This document shows, in pieces, positions 1 to 7,025 of a stretch of 10,315 nucleotides of DNA. The notes beneath the pieces are model-generated. The model saw nothing but the letters and a program-made list of their open reading frames with translations, was not told the origin of the DNA and made no database searches. The stretch is from Ruminococcus sp. GTDB lineage: Bacteria; Bacillota; Clostridia; Oscillospirales; Ruminococcaceae. How positions within the stretch are numbered: position 1 is the stretch's first letter; each line of letters opens with the position of its first letter. The position numbers were made by a program, and so were the translations under genes. The stretch lies in assembly GCA_014799765.1 (NCBI GenBank), contig JAAVHK010000071.1:1-10315 (forward strand). The letters are read 5' to 3'.

Positions 1-2231
1 CACTGACACGTGAACAGCAACTTGAAAAAATGCAGATTTACATTGATTTACTCAACGGATTTGACAGCACGGTAAGTTTTCAGATGACATTGCTGAACAG
101 TAAAATCAATAAAGAAGATTTTGAAAACAGGCTTTTACTGAAAAATAAAAATGACGGTCTTGACGGTGAAAGACAGGAATTTAATGAAATTCTGCACGAT
201 AAAATCATGCACGGTCAGAACGGTATTCAGTGCCGTAAATTCATAACTGTAACGGTTTCAGCGATTAATTTTGAAACAGCAAGTACAAGATTTTTTAACG
301 TTGAATCACATATGATAAACTGTCTAAGCAGACTTGGAACGGAACTAATCACACTTAATGCAAATGACCGTGTACGACTCATAGCGGATATTCTGCGTGA
401 TGTCGATTCAAAAATATATCCTGTTTCACGTGAAGAATTTTCAAGACGTTCTGAAAAAATGCTTTGCTGTCCGGACTATTTTGAGTTTAAAAAAGACTAT
501 TTCATGTACAATGACACGTATGCAAGATGTATCTATTTCAAGCGACTTCCGCAATCTGTTATGGACACGATTTTCAAGGATATTATTGAAATGAATCAGT
601 CACTGATTATCAGTAAAAATGTTGAGTTTGTTGAGCAGTCCGAAGCGTTGACAATTCTTCACAGAAAGATAACCGATATGAAACAAGAGGAAATCACCAA
701 AGTAAAAAAGGCGGCAGCAGCGTCAAGAGGAGCGTTTGTAGACCCGATTGAGGGTACACAGCTTGCTGTTGACAAGGTTCAGGCACAGGAATTTCTTGAA
801 GATTTGCAGGAACGTAATCAGAAAATGACATTATGTCAGTTTATCGTTATGCTTACAGCAGAAAGTTTTGACGAGTTACAGAAAAACACTGAAGCACTTG
901 AAATCATTCTTAGAAAGTATCAGATAGAGCCGATGAACGCTCCATATCGTCAGGAACAGGCTTTTTCAAGCGTTCTGCCGTTAGGTAATTCATTTTCTTG
1001 CGACAAAGAACACAATATTCAGACAAGACGTACAATGTCATCAGAAAGTACGGCGGTTTTTATGCCGTTCAATGCACGTGAATTACTTCACGAAAATGGC
1101 TTATTTTACGGACAAAATAAACTTACAAAAAGTGTAATAATGTTTGACCGCAAAAGACTGAAAAATCCAAACGGCTTTATTTTCGGAGTCCCTGGAAGTG
1201 GTAAAAGTTTCCTTGCAAAACTTGAAATGATTTTTTCCATTCTGTCTACTGATGACGAAATTCTGATTGTTGACCCTGAACGTGAGTACACAGCACTTGC
1301 AGAACTGCTCGGTGGTGAAGTAATCTACATTTCTGAAAACTCACAGACACATATAAATCCTATGGATTTGACCGAAAATCCGGATAAGGACGATAAAGAA
1401 TACAATCCGATTAAGGCAAAACTTGATTTTATGTTATCATTTTTTTCATCAATTCTCGGTAATCAGGAAATAACACCTATTCAGAAAACGATTATTGACA
1501 ATGTAATGCACGCAACTTATAAAAACTACGAAAAACCGACGTTAAAAGAATATTACATAGAGCTTGAAAAATATGAAGAAAAGGCAGCAGACGAAACAAA
1601 ATCGGCGGTTGCATATCTTCGTCAGACACTTCATTTATACGTTCATGGTTCAATGAACGTTTTTTCAAATCCGTCCAACGTCAACATCAACAAGCGAATT
1701 GTAGTTTACGATATAAAGGAACTCGGCAAAAACTTACAAACCCTTGGTATGATGATTGTACTTGAAAATCTGTGGGACAGAGTTGCTAAAAACCGTACAA
1801 AAGGCGTTGGAACGAGAATTTACATAGATGAAATGTACTTGCTTTTCAAGTCTGAACAGTCGGCAAATTTCTTTTATGAACTTTACAAACGTGCAAGAAA
1901 ATGGGGCGGTATTCCTACCGGAATCACACAGAATGTTGATGACCTGTTACGTTCTGAACTCGCACGTACAATGTTATCAAATACACAGTTTGTCGTTATG
2001 CTGTCACAGAACTCAACAGACCGTGACCAACTTTCACGACTGCTGAATATTTCCCCTGAAACTATGATGTACGTCACTAATGCAAGTTCAGGAAGCGGTC
2101 TGATTTATGCGGACGAATACGGAACTATTCCATTTGAAAACAAGTTCCCGTCAAATACAAACCTTTATAAAATCATATCAACTAAATTCGGTGAAGATTT
2201 GAATCGACTGAAAGAAGAAAAAAATATCTGA
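1..2231 (+). CDS. VirB4-family conjugative transfer ATPase (5' partial)
   Basis: This is the motor ATPase of a type IV secretion-like conjugation apparatus, which works at the cytoplasmic face of the membrane to drive channel assembly or substrate passage. The reading frame is open from base 3 with no start before the ATG at 30, and that ATG has no ribosome site, so the true start lies upstream and the first several dozen residues are missing. Counting from the Met at 30, the Walker A loop GVPGSGKS is at residues 386-393, a conserved IVDPERE motif surrounds D415, the Walker B-like YIDEM is at 598-602, and a GITQNVDDLL motif follows near 635-645. The first 350 residues would be the VirB4 N-terminal (CagE/TrbE-like) domain. 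The motif set and length fit the VirB4/TraE family and, by neighbourhood, the CD1110-type proteins of Tn1549-like elements. The stop is TGA at 2229-2231. All expected ATPase motifs are intact. Family is certain; subfamily is inferred. Confidence 0.95.
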   Translation, partial: LTREQQLEKMQIYIDLLNGFDSTVSFQMTLLNSKINKEDFENRLLLKNKNDGLDGERQEFNEILHDKIMHGQNGIQCRKFITVTVSAINFETASTRFFNVESHMINCLSRLGTELITLNANDRVRLIADILRDVDSKIYPVSREEFSRRSEKMLCCPDYFEFKKDYFMYNDTYARCIYFKRLPQSVMDTIFKDIIEMNQSLIISKNVEFVEQSEALTILHRKITDMKQEEITKVKKAAAASRGAFVDPIEGTQLAVDKVQAQEFLEDLQERNQKMTLCQFIVMLTAESFDELQKNTEALEIILRKYQIEPMNAPYRQEQAFSSVLPLGNSFSCDKEHNIQTRRTMSSESTAVFMPFNARELLHENGLFYGQNKLTKSVIMFDRKRLKNPNGFIFGVPGSGKSFLAKLEMIFSILSTDDEILIVDPEREYTALAELLGGEVIYISENSQTHINPMDLTENPDKDDKEYNPIKAKLDFMLSFFSSILGNQEITPIQKTIIDNVMHATYKNYEKPTLKEYYIELEKYEEKAADETKSAVAYLRQTLHLYVHGSMNVFSNPSNVNINKRIVVYDIKELGKNLQTLGMMIVLENLWDRVAKNRTKGVGTRIYIDEMYLLFKSEQSANFFYELYKRARKWGGIPTGITQNVDDLLRSELARTMLSNTQFVVMLSQNSTDRDQLSRLLNISPETMMYVTNASSGSGLIYADEYGTIPFENKFPSNTNLYKIISTKFGEDLNRLKEEKNI

Positions 2232-2253
2232 TTTTCTTTTTCAGTTTGTAAAT

Positions 2254-2262
2254 GGGAGGTGA
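2254..2262 (+). promoter_or_regulatory. Strong Shine-Dalgarno that selects a TTG start
   Basis: The sequence GGGAGGTGA is a near-perfect complement to the 16S rRNA 3' end. It lies seven bases upstream of an in-frame TTG at 2267. The alternative ATG at 2252 overlaps this site and has no ribosome site of its own, so the TTG is the better start. Confidence 0.75.
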
Positions 2263-2266
2263 TAAT

Positions 2267-3874
2267 TTGTCTGACAAGCAAACATTGACTGATATGTCTG
2301 TTTCGGAACTTGAAGAACTGACCAAAAAAATTGACATAAAAGTGCATGAAATAGACGAAAAAATCAAGCAAGTACAGCATGATATAAAGGTCATGGAAAA
2401 TGAAATTGACCTTTTGAACAAAAGAAAAGAAAGTGCAGATTTTTCCGATATACATAGGATTGACGACTGGATAAAAGAAATCAGACGACAGATTGACAGT
2501 TGTAAATATGAATACGATTTACTCAATCACGAAAAAGATTTACAGATTTCTAAAAAAGATGAAGCTGAAAAAGTCTTGCAAGACTTACGGGATAAACGTT
2601 ATTCCGGTTTAAAAAACAGTGCAGTCGGTATAGCAAAAAAAGTTATAACTGCTCCTGTATCGGCGACGGTCAGAACGGTTAAAAATACCGTAAAAAGTAC
2701 CTTTTCAAAAGCAAATCCGTTTGACAAAAAAGTAAACAAAAATGATGTTTCAGATACCGGTGCGGAAAGTATACGTCTTGCATACACAAGTATAAAAAAG
2801 GGTAAAAACTCAATCAAAACAGTAAGCAATTCCATAAAGACAACTCAGCGTACAATTAAAACTACTGGAACGGCAATAAAAAAAACCGGAACGTTTGTAT
2901 ATAAAACTACAGCTTTTACCGCAAAATCAACTGTTGCTGTAACAAAATTTGTTGGTGATATTATTGTCCACACCGCAGCGACTTTAATAAGTCCTCTGAT
3001 AATATTTTTAATATTTATGGCAGTGTTTTTATTGCTAATATCTTCTTTGATTGTTCTTTTTATGGGAGTCAGTACAAGTGGTGCAAATTCAAACGCAAAA
3101 GCATATTCATCTGCTTCTGGATTAGGTGATGTTTCATCACAGTATCAGGCAGGACTTGAATTTTTAAATACTTCTCTTGAAAATCATAAAAATGACTTCA
3201 ATTCTTTAATTGATTCTATGTATTTCGATTATGACGACTTAACAAACAGTGACCTTGTATACATGGAGCGTACCGACGAATCAGGCAGAAAAGCTATCTA
3301 TGAAAAAAGTTTTGCTACTGATGACCGGAAAAACGCTTTGAAATCAGAGTGGAATGTCCCTCTTACAGAGCGTGAATTTCTTGCTATTGCATATGTATGG
3401 CTTGAAAATGAAAAGAACACTTCCAACCATTCTGAACACGGTATTTATGAAGTTTCGTACAATCAGGAAGTCTTTGATACAATCGTTGAAAAATGTATCG
3501 TTTATACTAATACCGTTTATGGCGGTCAGAACTGTCCGGACGAAAACTGTACACGTCACGTTGAGTATGTAGACAATCCCGATTACTATTATGCGTTGGA
3601 CAGGGTAAATGAAGCAGCAGACAATTATAACAATTCCGGCGGTGATGAGTACTGGGGACAGGAATACGAATACTGGGTAGACATTTTGGACAATACGCCA
3701 TCGACAATTGAAGAAGTCACATATATCTGTGAGTATCAGCACGATTTGTATTCAATCGGTCTTGCAATGTTTGATAAGGAAACTGTAATGAACGCTTTGA
3801 ATTTTGATGACATAAGCAAGCAGTGGGTTGAACTGACAGAAAAAGGATTTGAAAATAATCCTGATATTTCATAG
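2267..3874 (+). CDS. CD1108-like conjugation membrane protein without a visible hydrolase domain
   Basis: This is a 535-residue protein when started at TTG 2267; an ATG at 2252 would add five residues but overlaps the ribosome site. Residues 8-110 are a charged heptad-rich coiled coil. Residues 115-235 are very basic (Lys/Thr/Ser) and include a seven-residue repeat of the type SIKTTQR. One strong membrane span lies at about 240-268. The remaining roughly 265 residues are acidic and aromatic-rich, predicted outside the cell, and contain four cysteines (C410, C423, C428, C488). A lysine-rich helical repeat just before a membrane span, encoded directly after VirB4, is typical of CD1108-type proteins of Tn1549-like elements. 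Those usually continue into a lysozyme or NlpC/P60 cell-wall hydrolase. I see no such catalytic motif here, so this is either a divergent form or one whose hydrolase is encoded elsewhere. Membership in the transfer machinery is well supported by context; the exact family is a moderate-confidence inference. Confidence 0.7.
   Translation: MSDKQTLTDMSVSELEELTKKIDIKVHEIDEKIKQVQHDIKVMENEIDLLNKRKESADFSDIHRIDDWIKEIRRQIDSCKYEYDLLNHEKDLQISKKDEAEKVLQDLRDKRYSGLKNSAVGIAKKVITAPVSATVRTVKNTVKSTFSKANPFDKKVNKNDVSDTGAESIRLAYTSIKKGKNSIKTVSNSIKTTQRTIKTTGTAIKKTGTFVYKTTAFTAKSTVAVTKFVGDIIVHTAATLISPLIIFLIFMAVFLLLISSLIVLFMGVSTSGANSNAKAYSSASGLGDVSSQYQAGLEFLNTSLENHKNDFNSLIDSMYFDYDDLTNSDLVYMERTDESGRKAIYEKSFATDDRKNALKSEWNVPLTEREFLAIAYVWLENEKNTSNHSEHGIYEVSYNQEVFDTIVEKCIVYTNTVYGGQNCPDENCTRHVEYVDNPDYYYALDRVNEAADNYNNSGGDEYWGQEYEYWVDILDNTPSTIEEVTYICEYQHDLYSIGLAMFDKETVMNALNFDDISKQWVELTEKGFENNPDIS
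2768..2893 (+). repeat. Six in-frame 21-base (seven-residue) repeats, Ser/Thr/Ala-Ile-Lys
   Basis: The six consecutive heptads read SIRLAYT, SIKKGKN, SIKTVSN, SIKTTQR, TIKTTGT and AIKKTGT. Each starts with S, T or A, followed by Ile and then Lys or Arg. Three looser heptads with Lys in the fourth place follow up to about 2956. The repeat is clearer in protein than in DNA, which suggests selection on an amphipathic basic helix rather than recent duplication. It sits just before the membrane span of the host gene. Confidence 0.75.
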
Positions 3875-3887
3875 AAAGGATAAACTT

Positions 3888-4187
3888 ATGAAGCATAAAG
3901 AACGTGTACAAAAAATAAGAAATTTTACCGGAAAGAATAAAATTTTTGTGATAACAACGGTTGTTGCAATAATTTTTCTGTTTTCAGGTTTCTTTTTCAG
4001 TAAAGAAAACAATACAAATACTTCTGAAACGATTCAGATTGAAACTTCGGAAAATACCGAAAAATCAGACCAAAAACCACAATGGCAATTTTACTGGAGT
4101 GACTTATGGATATTATTAAGTGCAGGCGGATTTTGTACGATTATGATTATCAGAGAGCGAAGAAAATCTAAGGAGGAATTACAGTGA
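3888..4187 (+). CDS. Small protein with two predicted membrane spans, ICE-associated, unknown function
   Basis: This 99-residue protein starts at ATG 3888, preceded by AGAAAGGA at a good distance. An upstream in-frame ATG at 3849 lies inside the previous gene and lacks a ribosome site. The basic N terminus (residues 1-18) is followed by a span at about 19-38, a Ser/Thr/Glu-rich loop of about 30 residues (40-68), and a weaker second span at about 70-88 that ends in a basic tail RERRKSK. The positive-inside rule puts both ends in the cytoplasm and the loop outside. If the first segment is instead cleaved as a signal peptide, the protein would be a C-terminally anchored exported peptide. In related elements a signal-plus-anchor protein of the CD1107/DUF4366 type lies near this place, but I see no sequence match to it. 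The gene ends in a four-base overlap (GTGA) with the next gene, so the two are probably translationally coupled. Confidence 0.75.
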   Translation: MKHKERVQKIRNFTGKNKIFVITTVVAIIFLFSGFFFSKENNTNTSETIQIETSENTEKSDQKPQWQFYWSDLWILLSAGGFCTIMIIRERRKSKEELQ

Positions 4188-6331
4188 ATTATTTTTGTGA
4201 TGTACATATTCAGTCACGAAAAGATGAAGAAAAACGAATTTTCATAGTTTTGAGTAACGAAAATATTTCAGACAATGAACTTCCTAATCTGACAAAGGAT
4301 ATTCTGATTGAAAACAGTCAGTATAAAGACTTTACACTGAAATACAAACCTAAAATCGTGGTTGCTGAATACAATGTTTACTCAACGGAAGAAGAAATTT
4401 TCGCAAGCTCTCAGGACGAAGTTTTCATAAATCTGATAGAAAATGAAAAAGTTGATTTTATCGGACAATCTGAAATTAATGTTGACTGTGCAAAGGATAA
4501 GAATATAAAAAAACGTCGCAAGAAAAAATCTTCTCCGGCATTGAAGTTCGGTATTACCGGAGGTGTCATTGTTTTAAGCGTTGTTGCATTTGGATTCGGA
4601 AACGTTATTGGAAAATCAAAGTCCGTTATCGAAACGGAAGAAGTAACAAATATTGTTTCAAGTGAGGACGGAATGCTTATTCCTGAACAAGCTGACATTG
4701 CTGAAAATGCGGAACAGATTACTATATCAATTGACCGTTCATATTTAGCCGTTCCCACTGAGGATTTGCAGATTAAAGGCGAAGTCAATGACGGTGTGGC
4801 ACAAATTACGCTCCCTGAGTTTGACAAAACCGACTTTTTCACTCATGTATCAGGCTATACTTGGGGATTTACAAGTAATCCGGACCGCAAAAAAATTGAT
4901 TATTACGGCGGAAGTACATATAATTTTTCAAAGGATACAAAACTTTATCGTGTACTCGTAAAGTATGGTGGCGGAAGCGGTACGAAAGATGATCCATATC
5001 TGATAAATTATTTTGACCAGTTGGAGCTGATGAGCGAAGAAAAGGCACGTGGTTACTTCAAACAGACCGAAGATATTATTTTTCCGTACTGGTCATCACA
5101 CAAGCCGATTGATACAATAAATGAATTGAAGTCTGACCCACAATCAGAATATTTTGAATACGACGGAAACGGTTACACTATTCAAAATCTTGATAGCCCA
5201 TTGTTTGGAACGGTTTCAGGAGCGGTAATAAAAAATGTGAATATTCAGAACTCTTTTATAAATACAGTAGAATTTAAAGACTATGGATTTATTGCGTGTG
5301 AGGTGTATAACTACCGTTATGAAACTGAGGACGGAAAATCTTATGAAACCGGTGAAACTCTGATACAGCACTGTTCAGTATCGCATTCGGCAATATACGC
5401 TGAAATTCCACAAGATGAAAATGCAACTGAAAGTGTTCAGGTTGTGACCGCTCCGGTAGTTGTTCCGCCTGATTTGGTAGAGTACGATGAGGACGGAAAC
5501 ATTATTGAAAAAACAGCCGAACCTGAACCGATAAAAATTGCAAAACATGGTGAATACGCTGTCGGAGCAATAACAGGTCTTGGTGGTCAGATTGAGAACT
5601 GTTATGTTACCGATTTTGGCGTGTTTGCATATCTGGACGATTATTTTCTGTATGTCGGTGGTATTTCGGGAAAACCTGCAAATGTCCTGAATTCAGCCGT
5701 TTATTATTTTTCAGCACAGGGAAATATTTTCAATGCCGGAGGAATTGCCGGAAGTGGTAGTGGTGCAAAAATGTATAATCCGACCGGAAAAGAACTTCCC
5801 GACTGTTACGGCGGAAATATTCAGGGTTGTCTTGCAAGAAATATAATCTTTGCTACTGAAACTTCTGCCGGTGGGATTGTAGGTGAAAGCAGTACCAACG
5901 CTGAAAGTGCCGTAATATCCAACTGCTACACTAAAGAACTTGATTTCAAAGTAGGTATATATGAAGAGGATAAACTTGTAAAATCGGGATATTCCGGCGG
6001 AATTTGCGGTACGGACGGAAAAGAAAATAACGGTCACAAAGTAATGAATACGGTTTCTCCTGCTGAAATGAAACTTATCGGTAACAAAAAAATTTCAGAA
6101 TATGATGATACAGTGCGTCTTGCCCCTGATTACGCTTTTTATCAGGAAAATATCCTGACTGTTCTGAATAAAAATACCATAATTCCCGATAATCCGAAAG
6201 AAATCTATACTGGAAATTTCATGTTCGGTGACAGCAGTGTATTCGGTGATGAAAGCGGAAGTCTGTCGTTTCCGTCGGAAATAACAGACCTTTTTGAAAA
6301 AACTTATGTGGAGGAAAATTCAGATGAATGA
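4184..6331 (+). CDS. Membrane-anchored surface protein with GLUG-like repeats
   Basis: This is a 715-residue protein starting at GTG 4184, with AAGGAGG just upstream and a four-base overlap with the preceding stop. Residues 1-108 form a soluble domain I do not recognise. A basic cluster KKRRKKK (109-115) precedes a single span at about 121-143, so the N terminus is inside and about 570 residues are outside. The external part has a linker, then a GSGTKDDPYLI motif near 264 of the kind that opens many GLUG-containing bacterial surface proteins. Five GLUG-like units follow, with Gly-Gly/Gly-Ala cores at about residues 461, 492, 519, 563 and 605 (GGISG, GGIAG, GGIVG, GGICG), several of them followed by strand motifs such as IENCY or ISNCY. 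A Pro/Glu-rich insert (about 420-452) precedes them. GLUG repeats (named after their G-L-U-G motif) predict a beta-solenoid and occur in adhesins and peptidases. No LPXTG anchor and no peptidase motif are seen. Its place among transfer genes suggests a role in mating contact, which is an inference. Confidence 0.8.
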   Translation: MNYFCDVHIQSRKDEEKRIFIVLSNENISDNELPNLTKDILIENSQYKDFTLKYKPKIVVAEYNVYSTEEEIFASSQDEVFINLIENEKVDFIGQSEINVDCAKDKNIKKRRKKKSSPALKFGITGGVIVLSVVAFGFGNVIGKSKSVIETEEVTNIVSSEDGMLIPEQADIAENAEQITISIDRSYLAVPTEDLQIKGEVNDGVAQITLPEFDKTDFFTHVSGYTWGFTSNPDRKKIDYYGGSTYNFSKDTKLYRVLVKYGGGSGTKDDPYLINYFDQLELMSEEKARGYFKQTEDIIFPYWSSHKPIDTINELKSDPQSEYFEYDGNGYTIQNLDSPLFGTVSGAVIKNVNIQNSFINTVEFKDYGFIACEVYNYRYETEDGKSYETGETLIQHCSVSHSAIYAEIPQDENATESVQVVTAPVVVPPDLVEYDEDGNIIEKTAEPEPIKIAKHGEYAVGAITGLGGQIENCYVTDFGVFAYLDDYFLYVGGISGKPANVLNSAVYYFSAQGNIFNAGGIAGSGSGAKMYNPTGKELPDCYGGNIQGCLARNIIFATETSAGGIVGESSTNAESAVISNCYTKELDFKVGIYEEDKLVKSGYSGGICGTDGKENNGHKVMNTVSPAEMKLIGNKKISEYDDTVRLAPDYAFYQENILTVLNKNTIIPDNPKEIYTGNFMFGDSSVFGDESGSLSFPSEITDLFEKTYVEENSDE

Positions 6332-6731
6332 TGAAAATGAAAAAATCTACACGCTGACAAGTGTGCAGTCTGAAATCGCAAAACTTGAAAAGTCAAGGCA
6401 GAAAAAGAAAGAAAAAATCAGCAGTCTTACAGCAGAACTTAAAGCTGACAACTCGAAAATGAAAGAACTTGAAAAGATTTTTGATGACCTTTATCACGAA
6501 AATTTACAGCAGAAAATTGCAACATTATGGTTCAAAGAAGAAAAAATGACCAAAGAACAGATTGAAAAATTCCTTGAACTCAGCAAGAATATTCACGACA
6601 AAATAGACGTTCTTGACGTTCAGACGATAGTAAACGCTGTCACTTATGCTTACAACAAACAGCGTAATGAAACGGAATCAGGAAAAGAGGTGAGCTATGG
6701 AAATGGGCAAAACAAGAATGAAAGCTCTTAA
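6324..6731 (+). CDS. DUF4315-like small coiled-coil protein
   Basis: This 135-residue protein starts at ATG 6324, served by GGAGG at 6310-6314. A more upstream ATG (6294) lies inside the preceding gene and has no ribosome site. The start overlaps the end of the GLUG gene by eight bases. Residues 13-66 are a highly charged coiled coil. A short segment with the pattern K-MTKEQIEKFL follows (74-84), then a C-terminal tail rich in Asn, Glu and Ser. A coiled coil followed by a Met-Thr-x-Glu-x-(x)-x-x-Phe-Leu segment is the layout of DUF4315 proteins, which are small proteins of unknown function encoded between CD1108-like and topoisomerase genes in Tn1549-like elements. This protein is longer than the usual length of about 85 residues because of extensions at both ends. 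The family call rests on recalled motif layout and context. Confidence 0.7.
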   Translation: MNDENEKIYTLTSVQSEIAKLEKSRQKKKEKISSLTAELKADNSKMKELEKIFDDLYHENLQQKIATLWFKEEKMTKEQIEKFLELSKNIHDKIDVLDVQTIVNAVTYAYNKQRNETESGKEVSYGNGQNKNESS

Positions 6732-6933
6732 ATCAAAAGCATATACTATCGGATATTGCTTACAGCGTTTACGTTGGGAAAATGGTCTTACACAAAAAGA
6801 ATTTGCAGAATTAATAGACTGTTCTCAATCTTCCGTGTCAATGTGGGAACGTGGTTTATGTTTACCGTATGGACAGACCCTTGAAAAAATTGCAGAACTT
6901 TATGATTTGCCACAGGACTTCTTTATAAAATAA
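6697..6933 (+). CDS. XRE/Cro-CI family helix-turn-helix DNA-binding protein
   Basis: This is a 78-residue protein made of little more than one HTH_3 domain (residues 20-74). The conserved pattern is clear: LRWENGLTQKEFAELI for helices one and two, SQSSVSMWERG (43-53) for the recognition helix, and LEKIAELYDLP near the end. It probably binds an operator as a dimer and acts as a transcription regulator in the element. The start at ATG 6697 follows AGAGGTGA at good spacing and overlaps the preceding gene by 35 bases in another frame; an ATG at 6703 is a possible alternative. The basic tail before the HTH (KTRMKALKSK) is short and there is no effector, peptidase or membrane domain. As last gene of the transfer-gene chain, just before an independent promoter, it could control the chain, that promoter, or both. 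Confidence 0.9.
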   Translation: MEMGKTRMKALKSKAYTIGYCLQRLRWENGLTQKEFAELIDCSQSSVSMWERGLCLPYGQTLEKIAELYDLPQDFFIK

Positions 6934-6968
6934 TTTTCTTTTTCAGAAAAGTAATGAAAGGATTTGAT

Positions 6969-6990
6969 AATAAAAAACTTTACTTTTATT
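6969..6990. other. AT-rich inverted repeat spanning the -35 region (possible operator)
   Basis: AATAAAA (6969-6975) and TTTTATT (6984-6990) are perfect inverted arms with eight bases between them, and the second arm touches the -35 element of the promoter at 6979-7007. The location suits a repressor site, for example for the XRE protein encoded just upstream. Arms made only of A and T arise easily by chance in this base composition, so the call is weak. Confidence 0.25.
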
Positions 6991-7007
6991 CTAAAAAATG
7001 TTATAAT
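6979..7007 (+). promoter_or_regulatory. Sigma-A type promoter with extended -10
   Basis: The -35 TTTACT (6979-6984) is separated by exactly 17 bases from a perfect -10 TATAAT (7002-7007), which is preceded by TG one base upstream (6999-7000). Transcription should begin near 7013-7015, only about a dozen bases before the ATG at 7026. It would give the following two-gene unit its own transcription, separate from the upstream transfer genes. Confidence 0.7.
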
Positions 7008-7025
7008 CAGAAAGGAACAGATACT

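Noticed and set aside
2231..2244. Fourteen-base sequence ATTTTCTTTTTCAG, repeated exactly at 6933-6946
   Set aside because: Both copies follow a stop codon, which is curious, but the sequence is low-complexity and AT-rich, has no third copy that I found and forms no clear terminator.
2182..2526. Minus-strand open frame of 114 codons
   Set aside because: It lies opposite the VirB4 end and the start of the CD1108-like gene, has a low-complexity Ser/Phe-rich product and no ribosome site; it is a shadow of the Lys/Glu-rich coding strand.
3344..3742. Minus-strand open frame of 132 codons
   Set aside because: It is fully inside the 535-residue gene, its hydrophobic product mirrors the coding strand, and it has no supporting motif.
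4411..4842. Minus-strand open frame of 143 codons
   Set aside because: It is antisense to the GLUG gene, whose frame is supported by start site, membrane span and repeats.
6934..6950. Weak hairpin TTTTCT / AGAAAA after the XRE gene
   Set aside because: Six nearly all A-U pairs without a following T-run are too weak to call a terminator.
6954..7025. Upstream start for the 95-residue protein
   Set aside because: It would place the start before the promoter's -10 and lacks a strong ribosome site; ATG 7026 has a well spaced AAAGGAA.
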